A stretch of 64,000 nucleotides of DNA, from contig NZ_KI530763.1 of assembly GCF_000488275.1 (NCBI RefSeq), positions 124,001 through 188,000 on the forward strand, given 5' to 3'. The position numbers were made by a program, and so were the translations under genes. Below the pieces are notes generated by a model. It made no database searches. It saw only the letters and a list, made by a program, of their open reading frames with translations, and was not told where the DNA came from. The stretch is from Acinetobacter brisouii CIP 110357 (GTDB lineage: Bacteria > Pseudomonadota > Gammaproteobacteria > Pseudomonadales > Moraxellaceae). Of the stretch, positions 17,911 through 27,891 are shown piece after piece. How positions within the stretch are numbered: the first letter of the stretch is position 1; every line of letters begins with the position of its first letter.

Positions 17911-19587
17911 ATGTTGACTCACTTAACTCTGATTAACTTTGCTTTGGCTGATCATTTAGCCTTGGATATTGAAGCAGGCTTTCATGTCCTCACGGGAGAA
18001 ACGGGTGCGGGTAAATCCCTGCTACTCGATGCACTTTCTGTCTGTCTTGGGGAACGTACAGACAGCCATATGGTACGTTATGGTACAGATAAAGCCGATG
18101 TCACTGCCATTTTTAGCTACGCAGAACATTCTGCCGAAGCACAGTGGCTGGCGACACATGAACTGGCTGATGAATCTGGCGAGATTCATCTACGTCGGGT
18201 GATTTTTGCCACAGGACGCAGTAAGGCATGGATTAATGGACGTCCAAGCAGTCTGGCAGAACTTAAAGATCTCGGGCGTTTGCTGGTTCAGCTTTACAGT
18301 CAGCACAGTCAGCAACAACTGCTTGAGCCGCCTTACCCAAAACAGTGGCTCGACCGTTATAGCAACTTTGCTGAACCTGCCCAAATCGTACGCGATGCCT
18401 ACAGCGCATGGCAAAAAGCCATTCGTCAGCATGAGCATGCCTTACACGCTCAAGCCACGCGCCTGCAACGGATTGCCACCCTTGAGCTGCAACTTGAAGA
18501 GCTCGAAGATACCTTGCAGTACAACTATGCCGAAATTGAGCAGGAATTTGATCGGCTCAGCCATCATGAACACATCATGCAGGACTGTGCTTATGGTTTA
18601 AATGTACTTGATGAAGCTGAGCAAAACCTGACTCAGGAACTGGCAAGTGTAGTACGCCGCTTTGAAAACCACGTCGGACGCAGTGAGCAACTCTCTAACA
18701 TTTATACGGCGCTAGTCAACGCACAAAGTGAACTCGAAGATGCAACAGCAAACCTTCGCCAGTTTATTGACCGTCAAAGTTTTGCCCCTGAACGCATGGA
18801 ACAGCTCAATCAGCAGCTTGAAATCTTTCACCGCTTGGCGCGCAAATACCGCACCCAACCCGATGAGCTACATACTGAATATGCCACATGGCAGCAGGAA
18901 CTGGAGCAGCTACAACAACTGGATGATCCTGAAACCCTTGCCGAACAGGTGAAGCAAACCGAACAGGAATTTCTGGCTTTGGCAGAGCAACTCGATCAGC
19001 AGCGTCGTGATGCAGCAGGACCACTTGCCAAATTACTCACCGAACAAGTCAAACCATTGGCATTACCCGAAGCCTATTTTGAATTTAAGTTTGAACCTCT
19101 GGAACAACCCAATGCTGAGGGGCTAAGTTTCATTCAACTACTATTTACTGCCAACAAAGGCATTCCAGCACAGCCGCTGGCTCGTGTTGCCTCAGGTGGT
19201 GAATTGTCACGGATTGCCTTGGTCATGCAAGTCATGAACGCTGAAAAAACCGATGCCGAAGTCTTGGTGTTCGATGAAATTGATGTCGGGATTAGCGGTG
19301 GTACAGCCGAAATTGTTGGGCGTTTACTTTCAGATCTGGCTCAACATGTGCAAATTCTATGTATTACGCATCAAGCGCAGGTTGCTGCACAGTCCGATCA
19401 TCATTTACTGGTTCAAAAACAACAAAGCGACCCTGCCAGCAGCACCATTTTTGCCCTGAACGAAGAGCAGCGTATTCAGGAGCTGGCACGTATGACAGGT
19501 GGGGTTGAAATCAATGACACCACCTTGCAACATGCCAAGCAGTTACGCCAATTGAAATTTCAGCACACGAAGATCGAAAAATCCTGA
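17911..19587 (+). CDS. recN: DNA repair protein RecN
   Basis: A 558-aa SMC-like ATPase that helps double-strand break repair by holding DNA ends. The start MLTHLTLINFALADHLALDI is used because family members begin this way. An ATG four codons earlier has no better site. Walker A GETGAGKS is at 29-36. A coiled-coil pair fills the middle (about 165-370, including HALHAQATRLQRIATLELQL). The signature VASGGELSRIALVMQVM and Walker B VLVFDEIDVGISGGTAEIVG come near the C terminus. It stands alone on the plus strand before yqgE. Confidence 0.95.
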   Translation: MLTHLTLINFALADHLALDIEAGFHVLTGETGAGKSLLLDALSVCLGERTDSHMVRYGTDKADVTAIFSYAEHSAEAQWLATHELADESGEIHLRRVIFATGRSKAWINGRPSSLAELKDLGRLLVQLYSQHSQQQLLEPPYPKQWLDRYSNFAEPAQIVRDAYSAWQKAIRQHEHALHAQATRLQRIATLELQLEELEDTLQYNYAEIEQEFDRLSHHEHIMQDCAYGLNVLDEAEQNLTQELASVVRRFENHVGRSEQLSNIYTALVNAQSELEDATANLRQFIDRQSFAPERMEQLNQQLEIFHRLARKYRTQPDELHTEYATWQQELEQLQQLDDPETLAEQVKQTEQEFLALAEQLDQQRRDAAGPLAKLLTEQVKPLALPEAYFEFKFEPLEQPNAEGLSFIQLLFTANKGIPAQPLARVASGGELSRIALVMQVMNAEKTDAEVLVFDEIDVGISGGTAEIVGRLLSDLAQHVQILCITHQAQVAAQSDHHLLVQKQQSDPASSTIFALNEEQRIQELARMTGGVEINDTTLQHAKQLRQLKFQHTKIEKS

Positions 19588-19680
19588 GTAAAAACTATTG
19601 GCGAAAGCGATTTACTCTTGTATGTTGATAAAAGGTCTCAATATAACATTGAACAACTAGATTTTAGGAGAACGGCTTAG

Positions 19681-20235
19681 GTGAGCAAACAATATTTGAC
19701 GCATCGTTGTCTCATTGCTCCCCCTGATATGGCAGATGATTTTTTTGCCAACACCGTGATTTATTTGGCACGCCACGATGCCGATGGTGCACAGGGAATT
19801 ATTATTAATCGCCCTGCAGGGATTCAGGTTAAAGAATTACTCAATGACCTGGAAATTGACGCAGACAATGTACAACCGCACGAGGTGCTACAAGGCGGAC
19901 CACTACGCCCTGAGGCAGGTTTTGTCTTACATACTGGACAACCCGTCTGGCATTCCTCAATTGCGGTTGGTGAAAATCTGTGTATTACCACCAGCAAAGA
20001 TATTTTAGATGCGATTGCTCACAATGAAGGCGTTGGACGTTATCAGATTGCGTTGGGCTATGCCAGTTGGACCAAAAACCAGCTTGAAGAAGAAATCGCC
20101 CGCGGTGACTGGCTGATGTGTGATGCCGATATGGATCTGATTTTTAACTTGCCGTACACTGACCGTTGGGACGCTGCCTATAAAAAAATCGGCATTGATC
20201 GTAACTGGCTTGCCTCCGAGATTGGTCATGCCTGA
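19681..20235 (+). CDS. YqgE/AlgH family protein
   Basis: A 184-aa protein of the UPF0301/AlgH family, whose role is still unclear in most species (in Pseudomonas algH affects alginate and other gene expression). It begins at GTG, with TAGGAG upstream. [40 protein letters not shown] and NRPAG at the N terminus, then [16 protein letters not shown] and [20 protein letters not shown] are the family core. Its last eight bases overlap the start of ruvX, the usual pairing in Gammaproteobacteria. Confidence 0.92.
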   Translation: MSKQYLTHRCLIAPPDMADDFFANTVIYLARHDADGAQGIIINRPAGIQVKELLNDLEIDADNVQPHEVLQGGPLRPEAGFVLHTGQPVWHSSIAVGENLCITTSKDILDAIAHNEGVGRYQIALGYASWTKNQLEEEIARGDWLMCDADMDLIFNLPYTDRWDAAYKKIGIDRNWLASEIGHA

Positions 20236-20665
20236 AACCATGCAAACCCTTATGGCATTTGACTTCGGCACACAAAAAATGGGCATTGCCGTGGGTCAGT
20301 CGGCGATTCAGAATGTGAATCCCCTCCCTCTTTTTCCCATGAAAGATGGTATTCCCAATTGGAATGAGTTGCTCAAACTGGTCAAGCAATGGCAGCCAGA
20401 TGTATTTCTGGTGGGGCTTCCTTTAAATATGGATGATTCAGAATCTGATTTATCCATGCGCGCACGCAAATTTGCCCGCCGCTTACGCCATCAAACCAAC
20501 ATTACGACATGGATGCTGGATGAACGTTTGACCACACGTGAAGCCCGTGAAGAGCTCAGTGCCTTTCAGCGTCAAGGGCGCGCCAAACGCGTGGCTGCCG
20601 ATAGCCTTGCAGCAGGCTTATTACTGGAAAGCTGGTATCGTGAACCCGAAGGAATCACACCCTAA
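20228..20665 (+). CDS. ruvX: Putative Holliday junction resolvase / pre-16S rRNA nuclease RuvX (YqgF)
   Basis: A 145-aa RNase H-like protein. The first catalytic Asp is in [18 protein letters not shown] and the second acidic site in [20 protein letters not shown], with VGLPLNMDD between them, as in YqgF. It processes the 5' end of pre-16S rRNA in E. coli and was first predicted as a junction resolvase. I start at [14 protein letters not shown], overlapping yqgE by eight bases, because a longer in-frame start lies deep inside yqgE. A strong terminator follows. Confidence 0.92.
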   Translation: MPETMQTLMAFDFGTQKMGIAVGQSAIQNVNPLPLFPMKDGIPNWNELLKLVKQWQPDVFLVGLPLNMDDSESDLSMRARKFARRLRHQTNITTWMLDERLTTREAREELSAFQRQGRAKRVAADSLAAGLLLESWYREPEGITP

Positions 20666-20684
20666 AACTCGAAATTCAAGACAT

Positions 20685-20714
20685 AAAAAACCTGCAATCT
20701 AATGCAGGTTTTTT
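20685..20714 (+). terminator. Terminator after yqgE-ruvX
   Basis: AAAAAACCTGCA and TGCAGGTTTTTT form a 12-bp perfect stem with a 6-base loop, 19 bases after the ruvX stop. It also has an A-run on the left, so it may serve the convergent efflux operon. Confidence 0.9.
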
Positions 20715-20766
20715 ATTGGGAAAATAAGACAAAGTCAAAGTTTAGGTGATGTGCCCAAAGACCAGC

Positions 20767-21783
20767 TTATTTTTTGGCAGGCTTATTCTCTAAAATGTGA
20801 ATCGTTGCAGTACGCCCCGCCACAAATGCCAATGTATTTTTGGGCTCTTCATCCAAAATAAATTTGACAGGTACACGCTGTGCCAAACGTACCCAAGTAA
20901 AGGTCGGATTTACATTTGCCAGCAAATTTGAACTGGTTGAACGCTCACGGTCATCAATCCCCGAAGCGACCCCTTGCACATGTGCTTTAATTTTTTGTGA
21001 ATCACCCATCAACTGGATGGTGGCATGATCACCCAAATGAATACGATTGAGTTTGGTTTCTTCAAAATAGCCCACCACATACAATTGTTTACGGTCAATC
21101 AATGCGGCAACATTATCACCCACTTTGATATAACTGCCTGCACGTAAACTAAAGTTCGACAAGGTTCCATCTGCTGGTGCAACCACTTGTGAACGGTGCA
21201 AATTCAAGGCTGCCAGATTTAAGGTACTTTGAGCAACATCAACCGCTGCTTTTTGCTGCTGAATATTGGCTTTGGCTTCTTCAATTGCCGCTTTGAGCTG
21301 ACCTTCTTCGGCATGTGACTGATCACGTGTGGCAAACATTTGATCCTGTTCCTGTTTGGACACCGCACCATCCATTAAACTCGAATAGCGTTCTGCATTT
21401 TTTTCTGCCAGATGAGTATTGGCTTGTGATTTCACCAAATTTGCATTGGCTTGCAGCAAATTCGCCTGCATTTGTGCCAGACCTGCTTTCGCTTTGGCAA
21501 GATCGGCACGGGCTTGTTCAACATCCAGTTGCTGACGGGCAACATCGATTTTGAACAAGACCTGACCTTTCTTCACCGTCTGGTTATCTTGTACCAACAC
21601 ATCGGTCACTAACCCAGAAACATCAGAAGACACCTGAATCACATCACCACGCACACGACCATCACGTGTCCATGGCTCGGCATTGTAGTAATCCCACAAA
21701 TGCACCGCGGCATAAATTGCGATGAGCAATGTCACCAGTGTCACGATAGGTCGAACGACTTTACGTGCATCAAACGAATTCAT
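20767..21783 (-). CDS. HlyD-type membrane fusion protein of an AaeAB-like efflux system
   Basis: A 338-aa periplasmic adaptor with one N-terminal membrane segment (about residues 11-27, VRPIVTLVTLLIAIYAA) and the lipoyl/barrel-sandwich halves around residues 45-80 (VIQVSSDVSGLVTDVLVQDN) and 205-225 (HRSQVVAPADGTLSNFSLRA). Between them is a long coiled-coil hairpin (about 80-200, rich in Ala, Gln and Lys). It links an inner-membrane transporter to an outer-membrane duct. It follows the DUF1656 gene by 30 bases and the FUSC gene before that, the aaeXAB gene content. An AGGA site precedes the ATG. Confidence 0.9.
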   Translation of the reverse strand: MNSFDARKVVRPIVTLVTLLIAIYAAVHLWDYYNAEPWTRDGRVRGDVIQVSSDVSGLVTDVLVQDNQTVKKGQVLFKIDVARQQLDVEQARADLAKAKAGLAQMQANLLQANANLVKSQANTHLAEKNAERYSSLMDGAVSKQEQDQMFATRDQSHAEEGQLKAAIEEAKANIQQQKAAVDVAQSTLNLAALNLHRSQVVAPADGTLSNFSLRAGSYIKVGDNVAALIDRKQLYVVGYFEETKLNRIHLGDHATIQLMGDSQKIKAHVQGVASGIDDRERSTSSNLLANVNPTFTWVRLAQRVPVKFILDEEPKNTLAFVAGRTATIHILENKPAKK

Positions 21784-21813
21784 AACTTTATCCTAAATGT
21801 TCATCACCTAAAA

Positions 21814-22020
21814 TTAATACGAAAACTGAGCAAACACCCAGTGTGTCAGCAATAGACAAACCATATACAAACTCAGGTTAAATATGCCTGGAAAGGCAAC
21901 CCAGTCACGTTGAATCAGGCGATCTGTCCATTTACTCACTAGCATAAAAACAATATATGCCATCAGTGCCTGAATGAGCAGACTCGGCACAAAAACACCA
22001 TATAGATTGAATTCACCCAT
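21814..22020 (-). CDS. Small DUF1656 membrane protein (AaeX-like)
   Basis: A 68-aa protein with two membrane helices (about residues 8-28 and 44-66) starting MGEFNLYGVFVPSLLIQALM, which is the DUF1656/AaeX pattern. Its job in the efflux complex is not known. The ATG lies two bases after the FUSC stop and the HlyD gene follows by 30 bases, so it is the middle gene of the operon and is probably translated by coupling. Confidence 0.9.
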   Translation of the reverse strand: MGEFNLYGVFVPSLLIQALMAYIVFMLVSKWTDRLIQRDWVAFPGIFNLSLYMVCLLLTHWVFAQFSY

Positions 22021-22022
22021 GC

Positions 22023-24089
22023 TTATGCCCCTGCCTGCGTGGTTGAAATATGAAAAATACTGCTGCGGATATTGTTAAGACTAATGCGTAACCGTTGCTC
22101 AATATCGGCTGGAGTTTCTTGCTGAAGTTGTTGTTCTAAGCGGGTAATTTGCTGTGTGACTTGTGCAAGAATATTCTCTGCCAAATGCAACTGCTTTTCC
22201 TGATTGCGAAAAGCGTCGTCTAATATGCTTTGCAATTCACCAATCGCTGTTTTCAATTCTGTCGGTGTTTCTGCCCGATTCGCCAGCTCATCCAAGCGGC
22301 TCAAATCCACAATGGCACTGGTTTCAATCAACGCCAGATTCATGGCTTGCTTTAACTCGGCAGACTGCACCAACTTGGTATTCAGTACGCCGATTCGATC
22401 CAGCATACTGCGTAAATGAATTCGGAATTCAACCCCATAAGGCAAGTACAGTGCTTCGCGCATGGCTTTATAGTGGAGGGATAAAATTCGGCTGGCACTT
22501 TGTTCGGGTGAAATGGCGCGAATAAAATACACAGCCAGTACCGCAATAATAGGACCTGCTACACTCCCCAGACAACCTTCAAAGGACTTTACAGGATCAA
22601 TAATATAACGGTTTTGCAAATTCAGACTCATGATGAACGTCACCATGGTCGGCAATGCCAAACCTGCCAAAGGTGGATGTGGATATAGCATGACAAAGAA
22701 AATCAGGACTGGCGCAAGAACTAACCCTAACTGCCAGAATTCCTTGACCTCAGGCATAATCCCCAAGATATAAATCACCGTTAAAATTCCTGCATAAATA
22801 CTGCCACGAATAAACAGTTTAAGTGCGGGAACAGGGTTATCCATTGCAGTTAAAATACACGCTGAAACTGCCGCCAGCTGTGCCATCATGTAACCTGCAC
22901 TCCAGCCGCTATACACCCACAGCGAAAACGACACAAGAATTGCCACCATCGCTGCAAGTGCCCCACGCAGTGCCATACCATGATCGCGATGCAAACTTGG
23001 ATAACTGGTGGTCAAAGTCGCGATTGATTCAGGAATATGCTTGTCACCACGTTGAATTAATTGCCAAATGAGTTTCACTGTAAAAACATTTTGAATCAGA
23101 TGGCGAATATCCATTTTCAGACCATCCAGTATGATCTGTTGTTCGGGGCGTGCCAGCTGATGCAGATGCTGAAAATCCTGTTCAAATTCGGCAGGTAATG
23201 CAGTTAAATCAGATTCTTGAACATCTATTTTACTTTGAATGAATGCTCGGATGTGTTGATGTAAGGTCAGCACCCCTTGCTGATAATGGGCATCAATGGC
23301 ATTGAGCTGACGAATGCGTTCTGCTGTTGCTGTCAGATTCGAAACAATCATGGTGACCTGATGCAGTAACTCCTGAATCGGCTTGGTCATTCCTTGCAGT
23401 TCGCCTTTTTCATAGGCCAAGTGTGCTGCCAAAGCATGTATATCTGCAATATCACTGGTGATTGCACCGAGCAACTGGGTATAGTTATTGTCAGCAATAT
23501 GCTCAGTTAAAATTTTCTGAAAAATCTGGCGAGTATCATTTAAGGTTTTATCAACCCGCTGCTGAATGGCCGGTCCCAGATGCACAGGGAAAATCGTGGC
23601 AAAGACGACCGCCGTACAAACGACCGCCAGCGAAATTTCAAGTACGCGTCCCAGTGCCATGTCAAAGACACTCACGGTTTCAATGCTATTAATCGAGTTA
23701 CATACAATCATGGCGGTGGTATAACCTGCCAGCATGAAAACATAACTACGAGGTGTGCGGTCTAGTAAAGAGATATATAAACAGAAGCCTACCCAAGCAG
23801 CCAAAACGGACATAAACAAAAATGGCGTATTGATTAAATGGGGGGTAATCAGCGTTGCGACCACTGCCCCTGCAGCAGTACCCAATAAACGGTAAATCGC
23901 TTTGGAGGACACCATTCCCGAGTAAGGATTGACAATAATCATCACGGTGCCGATGGCCCACATGGGATAGGTTAAATCTAAACAAAAGGCGAGATACAGT
24001 GCCAACATGCCTGCAATAAAGGTTTTTACCGCAAAGATAAAATCCATTTTTGAAGGACGAAACGCCAACAACTGTTTATAGAGCAACAT
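22023..24089 (-). CDS. FUSC-family inner-membrane efflux protein (AaeB-like)
   Basis: A 688-aa protein with two clusters of membrane helices, residues about 12-170 and about 365-520, each followed by a cytoplasmic helical part. This is the FUSC/AaeB architecture. Landmarks are FIAGMLALYLAFCLDLTYPM, then WAIGTVMIIVNPYSGMVSSK, and in the second half RGALAAMVAILVSFSLWVYSG. In E. coli the AaeAB pair exports aromatic carboxylic acids such as p-hydroxybenzoate. The substrate here is not known. It is first in a three-gene operon and divergent from an IclR-type regulator. Confidence 0.9.
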   Translation of the reverse strand: MLLYKQLLAFRPSKMDFIFAVKTFIAGMLALYLAFCLDLTYPMWAIGTVMIIVNPYSGMVSSKAIYRLLGTAAGAVVATLITPHLINTPFLFMSVLAAWVGFCLYISLLDRTPRSYVFMLAGYTTAMIVCNSINSIETVSVFDMALGRVLEISLAVVCTAVVFATIFPVHLGPAIQQRVDKTLNDTRQIFQKILTEHIADNNYTQLLGAITSDIADIHALAAHLAYEKGELQGMTKPIQELLHQVTMIVSNLTATAERIRQLNAIDAHYQQGVLTLHQHIRAFIQSKIDVQESDLTALPAEFEQDFQHLHQLARPEQQIILDGLKMDIRHLIQNVFTVKLIWQLIQRGDKHIPESIATLTTSYPSLHRDHGMALRGALAAMVAILVSFSLWVYSGWSAGYMMAQLAAVSACILTAMDNPVPALKLFIRGSIYAGILTVIYILGIMPEVKEFWQLGLVLAPVLIFFVMLYPHPPLAGLALPTMVTFIMSLNLQNRYIIDPVKSFEGCLGSVAGPIIAVLAVYFIRAISPEQSASRILSLHYKAMREALYLPYGVEFRIHLRSMLDRIGVLNTKLVQSAELKQAMNLALIETSAIVDLSRLDELANRAETPTELKTAIGELQSILDDAFRNQEKQLHLAENILAQVTQQITRLEQQLQQETPADIEQRLRISLNNIRSSIFHISTTQAGA

Positions 24090-24517
24090 GCATATCTCTC
24101 GAATACTCGGTTAGATTTTGATGATGTATCACTCTTTGCTCAAATAAAAGACAATAAAGCTCTAACATTTGCTCAACAAACAGCAAATGCATGATTTGTC
24201 ACAATGCCATAGCATACTTAACCCATAGGCTTTTCTACAGGCGCTGTATCTGGTCGGAGGTTTTCTTGCCTGTTTGAGGTGCAAGAAAGCAAAGAGTTGA
24301 ATTCGTTTCATGCAAAGAAGATGCAATTTAACGTCTTCATTCGATATTTGGTTTGCCGATTTTTTCAAAAAAAAACATATTCGTCAACACTAATATCTTA
24401 ATTTGATAATTTATGTTATTTTATACAAACATCTTATGTTTTTTTTATGCGAAAAGATGTACCGTTTTATAAAATATAACGACTTTGCCACCTTTATTCT
24501 TGGGAAATCTATTCTCT
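24090..24517. promoter_or_regulatory. Divergent intergenic region, efflux operon / iclR-type gene
   Basis: About 430 bases, AT-rich near the regulator (24360-24480). It must hold the promoters for both directions. A 68-codon open stretch on the minus strand (24162-24368) has an unlikely composition and matches nothing I know. I can point to no certain operator. Confidence 0.5.
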
Positions 24518-25306
24518 ATGGCTGTTACGAGCTTTGGTAAAATTTTAACCGTTTTAGATTTATTCTCGATTTCTCGACATGTCATCAATGTCGATATTAT
24601 TAGTCAGGAACTCGGTTTGTCCCGACCGACAAGCTATCGTTACTTAAAAGAGCTGGTGTCAGCAGATTTATTGCAACGTATTAGCGGTACTTCAGGTGAC
24701 TATACCCTTGGACCGAAAATTGCGGTACTGGACTATATTTCACGTACAACTGACCCATTGGTGCAAGTCAGTATTCCGTATATGAAAGATATTGTTGAGC
24801 ATACCGAACTCAGTTGCCTACTCACTTTCCTAAACCATGATTACTGTATCGACATTCATGATGAGTCTTTTCAAGGCAACTTACTGGTGTCGTATGGTCG
24901 AGGTAGCCCACGCCCTGTCTATATGGGTGCTTCACCCAAAATTATTGTGGCGCACATGAACAAACAAGGCTTGCACAACTTCTATGAGCATTATGCAGCA
25001 CAACTTGCCACAGTCGGTTTTGCTCAGGACGAAAGCCAGTTCATTCAGCACATGCGGAAAATTAAAAAGCAGGGTTATTATTTTTCTCAAGGTGAAGTCA
25101 ATCCGCTATATTCAAGCTTGTCCGTACCGATTAAATATTCCAGCAAAATTGCACCTGTTGCCCTAACGGTTGTTGGTTCTAAAAACCGCTTTGAATACGT
25201 CAATCTGGAAAAAATTATTCAGACGTTGAAAGAACATGCTACGGAAATTGAGAAAAAATACTTAAGTCTTGCCGAACAGGTCGAACAGCAGTCTCATCGC
25301 GACTAA
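24518..25306 (+). CDS. IclR-family transcriptional regulator
   Basis: A 262-aa protein with the IclR layout: an N-terminal winged helix-turn-helix (residues about 8-60, with VDIISQELGLSRPTSYRYLK ELVSADLLQR) and a C-terminal effector-binding domain (about 75-255, including YTLGPKIAVLDYISRT and QGYYFSQGEVNPLYSSLSVP). I start at MAVTSFGKILTVLDL. An upstream TTG in frame adds 11 residues and is less likely. It faces away from the FUSC-DUF1656-HlyD operon, which suggests it controls that operon, but IclR proteins also act on distant catabolic genes. The effector is unknown. Confidence 0.88.
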   Translation: MAVTSFGKILTVLDLFSISRHVINVDIISQELGLSRPTSYRYLKELVSADLLQRISGTSGDYTLGPKIAVLDYISRTTDPLVQVSIPYMKDIVEHTELSCLLTFLNHDYCIDIHDESFQGNLLVSYGRGSPRPVYMGASPKIIVAHMNKQGLHNFYEHYAAQLATVGFAQDESQFIQHMRKIKKQGYYFSQGEVNPLYSSLSVPIKYSSKIAPVALTVVGSKNRFEYVNLEKIIQTLKEHATEIEKKYLSLAEQVEQQSHRD

Positions 25307-25324
25307 CCCACTTTTTAAAAATCA

Positions 25325-25350
25325 CAAGGCGGATGTAAACATCCGCCTTG
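25325..25350. terminator. Hairpin between convergent iclR-type gene and SulP fusion gene
   Basis: CAAGGCGGATGT and ACATCCGCCTTG form a 12-bp perfect stem with a 2-base spacer. On the minus strand it is followed by TGATTTTTAAAA, so it best ends leftward transcripts. On the plus strand the T-run is missing. Confidence 0.65.
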
Positions 25351-25374
25351 CTTGCATCAGATAAGATCTCGTGG

Positions 25375-27564
25375 TTACTCTAGAAAATCAACTTGACCCG
25401 TTTTCACATCGTAAATTGCGCCGACAATTCCAACTTCACCCTTCTCGACCATTTCACGTAGCACATTGCTATGTTTCAGAATATACGCCATGTTGTTTTT
25501 GACATTCATCATGGTCACTGCATCAATAAAACTGCGTCCTAGCTGATCATCGGTCATCTGATTTTTAACTGTATCAATTGCCGACATAATCGGTTTCAGT
25601 ACATATTGAATGTTCGGTGTATTTTGAGCTTGGCTGACATCGAGTTGCTGCTGATGCATCTGACATGCTGCCGTTACTGCACCACAATCCGTATGCCCAA
25701 GAACCACAATCAGCCGAGAACCTTTACTTTTACAAGCAAACTCCAGTGAACCAAGTACTTTCTCACCTGCAATATTGCCCGCAATGCGCAAACTAAACAG
25801 ATCGCCTACGCCAACATCAAACAGCATTTCCGTCGGAGCACGCGAATCCATACAACCTAATACTGCAGCAATCGGATGCTGTCCATATTTGGCAGTAATC
25901 TGGATTTGTCGGGCAATATTGTGTTGCAAACGCTGTTGCGAAACAAAGCGCTGATTGCCATCTTTGAGTTTTTGCAAAACCAGTTCAGGCGTGAGTTGCT
26001 GCTGCATTTCACGAGTGCTGACATCGACATCAATCACATCATCTTCATGCAATTCGGGATAATGTGCCTGAAAGCCAATCAGCTTCAGATCAATCTGCTG
26101 TTGCTTGGCTCTATCCTGCTGAAACTCCTGAATCACCTGATACAAATCAGGATCGATATATACAGTGTTACTGGCATCAATCACCACCGTTTCATGGCGC
26201 TTAATTTTGTTGAGTACAGACAACAGCGCAGCGCGGTTTAAAAAGCTGACATTTTGCGCCAGTTCAATCCGCGTCAAATTGCCATGCAAATGCTTTTCAT
26301 GAATCACTTTGACACCACTATGCATATTGCTATGCAAAATAAATAGCGCACTCAACACTAAGCCGATCATGATCCCGATCAGCAAATCGGTCAGCAGAAT
26401 TGCAACAATGGTCACAATAAACGGAAGAAACTGCTTCCAGCCCTTTTGGTACAACTGAATAAACAGCTTCGGCTGTGCCAGTTTATAACCTGTGAGTAAT
26501 AGAATCGCTGCCAGTGCTGACAGCGGTACAACATTCAGCAAGGGCGTTAAAAACAGAATCGCAATAATCAGCAAAATGCCGTGAAAAATGGTCGACACTT
26601 TGGTTTTGGAACCACTGGTGGCATTGACCGAACTGCGTACAATCACCGAAGTCACAGGCATTCCTCCCACAAAACCCGACAAGGTATTCCCAATCCCCTG
26701 CGCCAGCAATTCACGGTTTGGCGGCGAACTGCGCTTTTGCGGATCCATTTTGTCGGCAGCTTCCAGATTCAGTAAAGTTTCCAACGATGCAACCACGGCA
26801 AGCGTCACCGCGCCCACATAAATTTGCGGGTTATTCCAGTAAGAAAAATCTGGAAAATAAAAAATTTTCTCTTCCGAAGAAAACAAACTCGGTAAATCAA
26901 TCAAATGCTGATTACCTACCGCAAAGCTTGAACCAGACTGAATCAACAACCAGTTCAGAACGCCTGCAAACACCACCGCCACCAATGCCGATGGCAACTG
27001 CAACTTCTTTAAAGGCGTTTGATCCCATAGCAAAATCAATGCGACGGACAGTACACCAATCATGGCTGCGCCCACATCAATATATTGCAAAACCTGAGGG
27101 AAGTTTTGCAGCCCCAACTGTTTGATCGTTGCCATATGCAAACCAAACAGGTTCGGTAACTGATTGATCATGAGAATTAAACCAATCGCCACCAACAAAC
27201 CCAAGATCACATTGGTCGGGACAAAATTGGCAAAGCTGCCCAGCTTTAAACAGCCAAAGAGCATTTGTAGCAGACCTGCCAAAATCACACACAGCAAAAA
27301 TGCCGAATACTGACCATCCAGCGCGATGAGCTGTGTCAAAATAATCGCGGTTAAACCCGCAGCAGGACCTGAAACACTAATATGTGAACCGCTCAATGCA
27401 CCGACGACAATTCCGCCGATCACACCTGCAATCACACCTGACAACAACGGCGCTCCCGATGCATGAGCAATCCCTAAACACAACGGCAACGCCACCAGAA
27501 ACACCACCAAACCTGACATTAAATCGCTCGGATAAAACTTCCGATCTAAAAACATTGTTTTCAT
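25375..27564 (-). CDS. SulP-family anion transporter fused to STAS and beta-carbonic anhydrase domains
   Basis: A 729-aa fusion. Residues 1 to about 395 are the SulP/SLC26 membrane domain (FLVALPLCLGIAHASGAPLL and GSHISVSGPAAGLTAI near the N terminus). About 405-500 is a STAS domain (VVIDASNTVYIDPDLYQVIQ). About 530-729 is a beta-carbonic anhydrase with the zinc ligands Cys571, His624 and Cys627 and the Asp573-Arg575 pair in CMDSRAPTE and VLGHTDCGAV, all present. This suggests bicarbonate uptake joined to CO2/bicarbonate conversion at the inner membrane. Such fusions are known in several bacteria. The transported anion is inferred. It is transcribed alone. Confidence 0.92.
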   Translation of the reverse strand: MKTMFLDRKFYPSDLMSGLVVFLVALPLCLGIAHASGAPLLSGVIAGVIGGIVVGALSGSHISVSGPAAGLTAIILTQLIALDGQYSAFLLCVILAGLLQMLFGCLKLGSFANFVPTNVILGLLVAIGLILMINQLPNLFGLHMATIKQLGLQNFPQVLQYIDVGAAMIGVLSVALILLWDQTPLKKLQLPSALVAVVFAGVLNWLLIQSGSSFAVGNQHLIDLPSLFSSEEKIFYFPDFSYWNNPQIYVGAVTLAVVASLETLLNLEAADKMDPQKRSSPPNRELLAQGIGNTLSGFVGGMPVTSVIVRSSVNATSGSKTKVSTIFHGILLIIAILFLTPLLNVVPLSALAAILLLTGYKLAQPKLFIQLYQKGWKQFLPFIVTIVAILLTDLLIGIMIGLVLSALFILHSNMHSGVKVIHEKHLHGNLTRIELAQNVSFLNRAALLSVLNKIKRHETVVIDASNTVYIDPDLYQVIQEFQQDRAKQQQIDLKLIGFQAHYPELHEDDVIDVDVSTREMQQQLTPELVLQKLKDGNQRFVSQQRLQHNIARQIQITAKYGQHPIAAVLGCMDSRAPTEMLFDVGVGDLFSLRIAGNIAGEKVLGSLEFACKSKGSRLIVVLGHTDCGAVTAACQMHQQQLDVSQAQNTPNIQYVLKPIMSAIDTVKNQMTDDQLGRSFIDAVTMMNVKNNMAYILKHSNVLREMVEKGEVGIVGAIYDVKTGQVDFLE

Positions 27565-27891
27565 AAATAACCGTCTAAAATGAAAGAATAAGACAGCTCG
27601 TTATTTGTTATTCCTATCTCTTCCCTGTTTGACAACACATCATCCCTAATCCTTGAAGGAAAACTTCACGTGCCGCACAGCATCTTGACAGAGCTCTTTT
27701 TAAAAAAAGGTAGTTTTTCTCAACACAGTTGTCAGCATCTGTAATGTTATACAGTGTTATTGCTAACAGCTCTTGCATAAATCCAAGTTTTTCAATAAGG
27801 ATTATTTTTATAAAATTTTACGTTATAAATCATTTAGCTATTTTTTCCATACATACTATTTCAGCAAATACTTATACCAAAAAACAGGCAC
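27565..27891. promoter_or_regulatory. Intergenic region upstream of the SulP-carbonic anhydrase gene
   Basis: About 330 AT-rich bases between the SulP fusion gene and the pgsA terminator. It must hold the SulP promoter. I can see no gene and no sure regulatory site. Confidence 0.5.

Noticed and set aside
24162..24368. A 68-codon frame on the minus strand upstream of the FUSC gene
   Set aside because: Cys- and Lys-rich, unlike the genes around it, and placed in the divergent promoter region.
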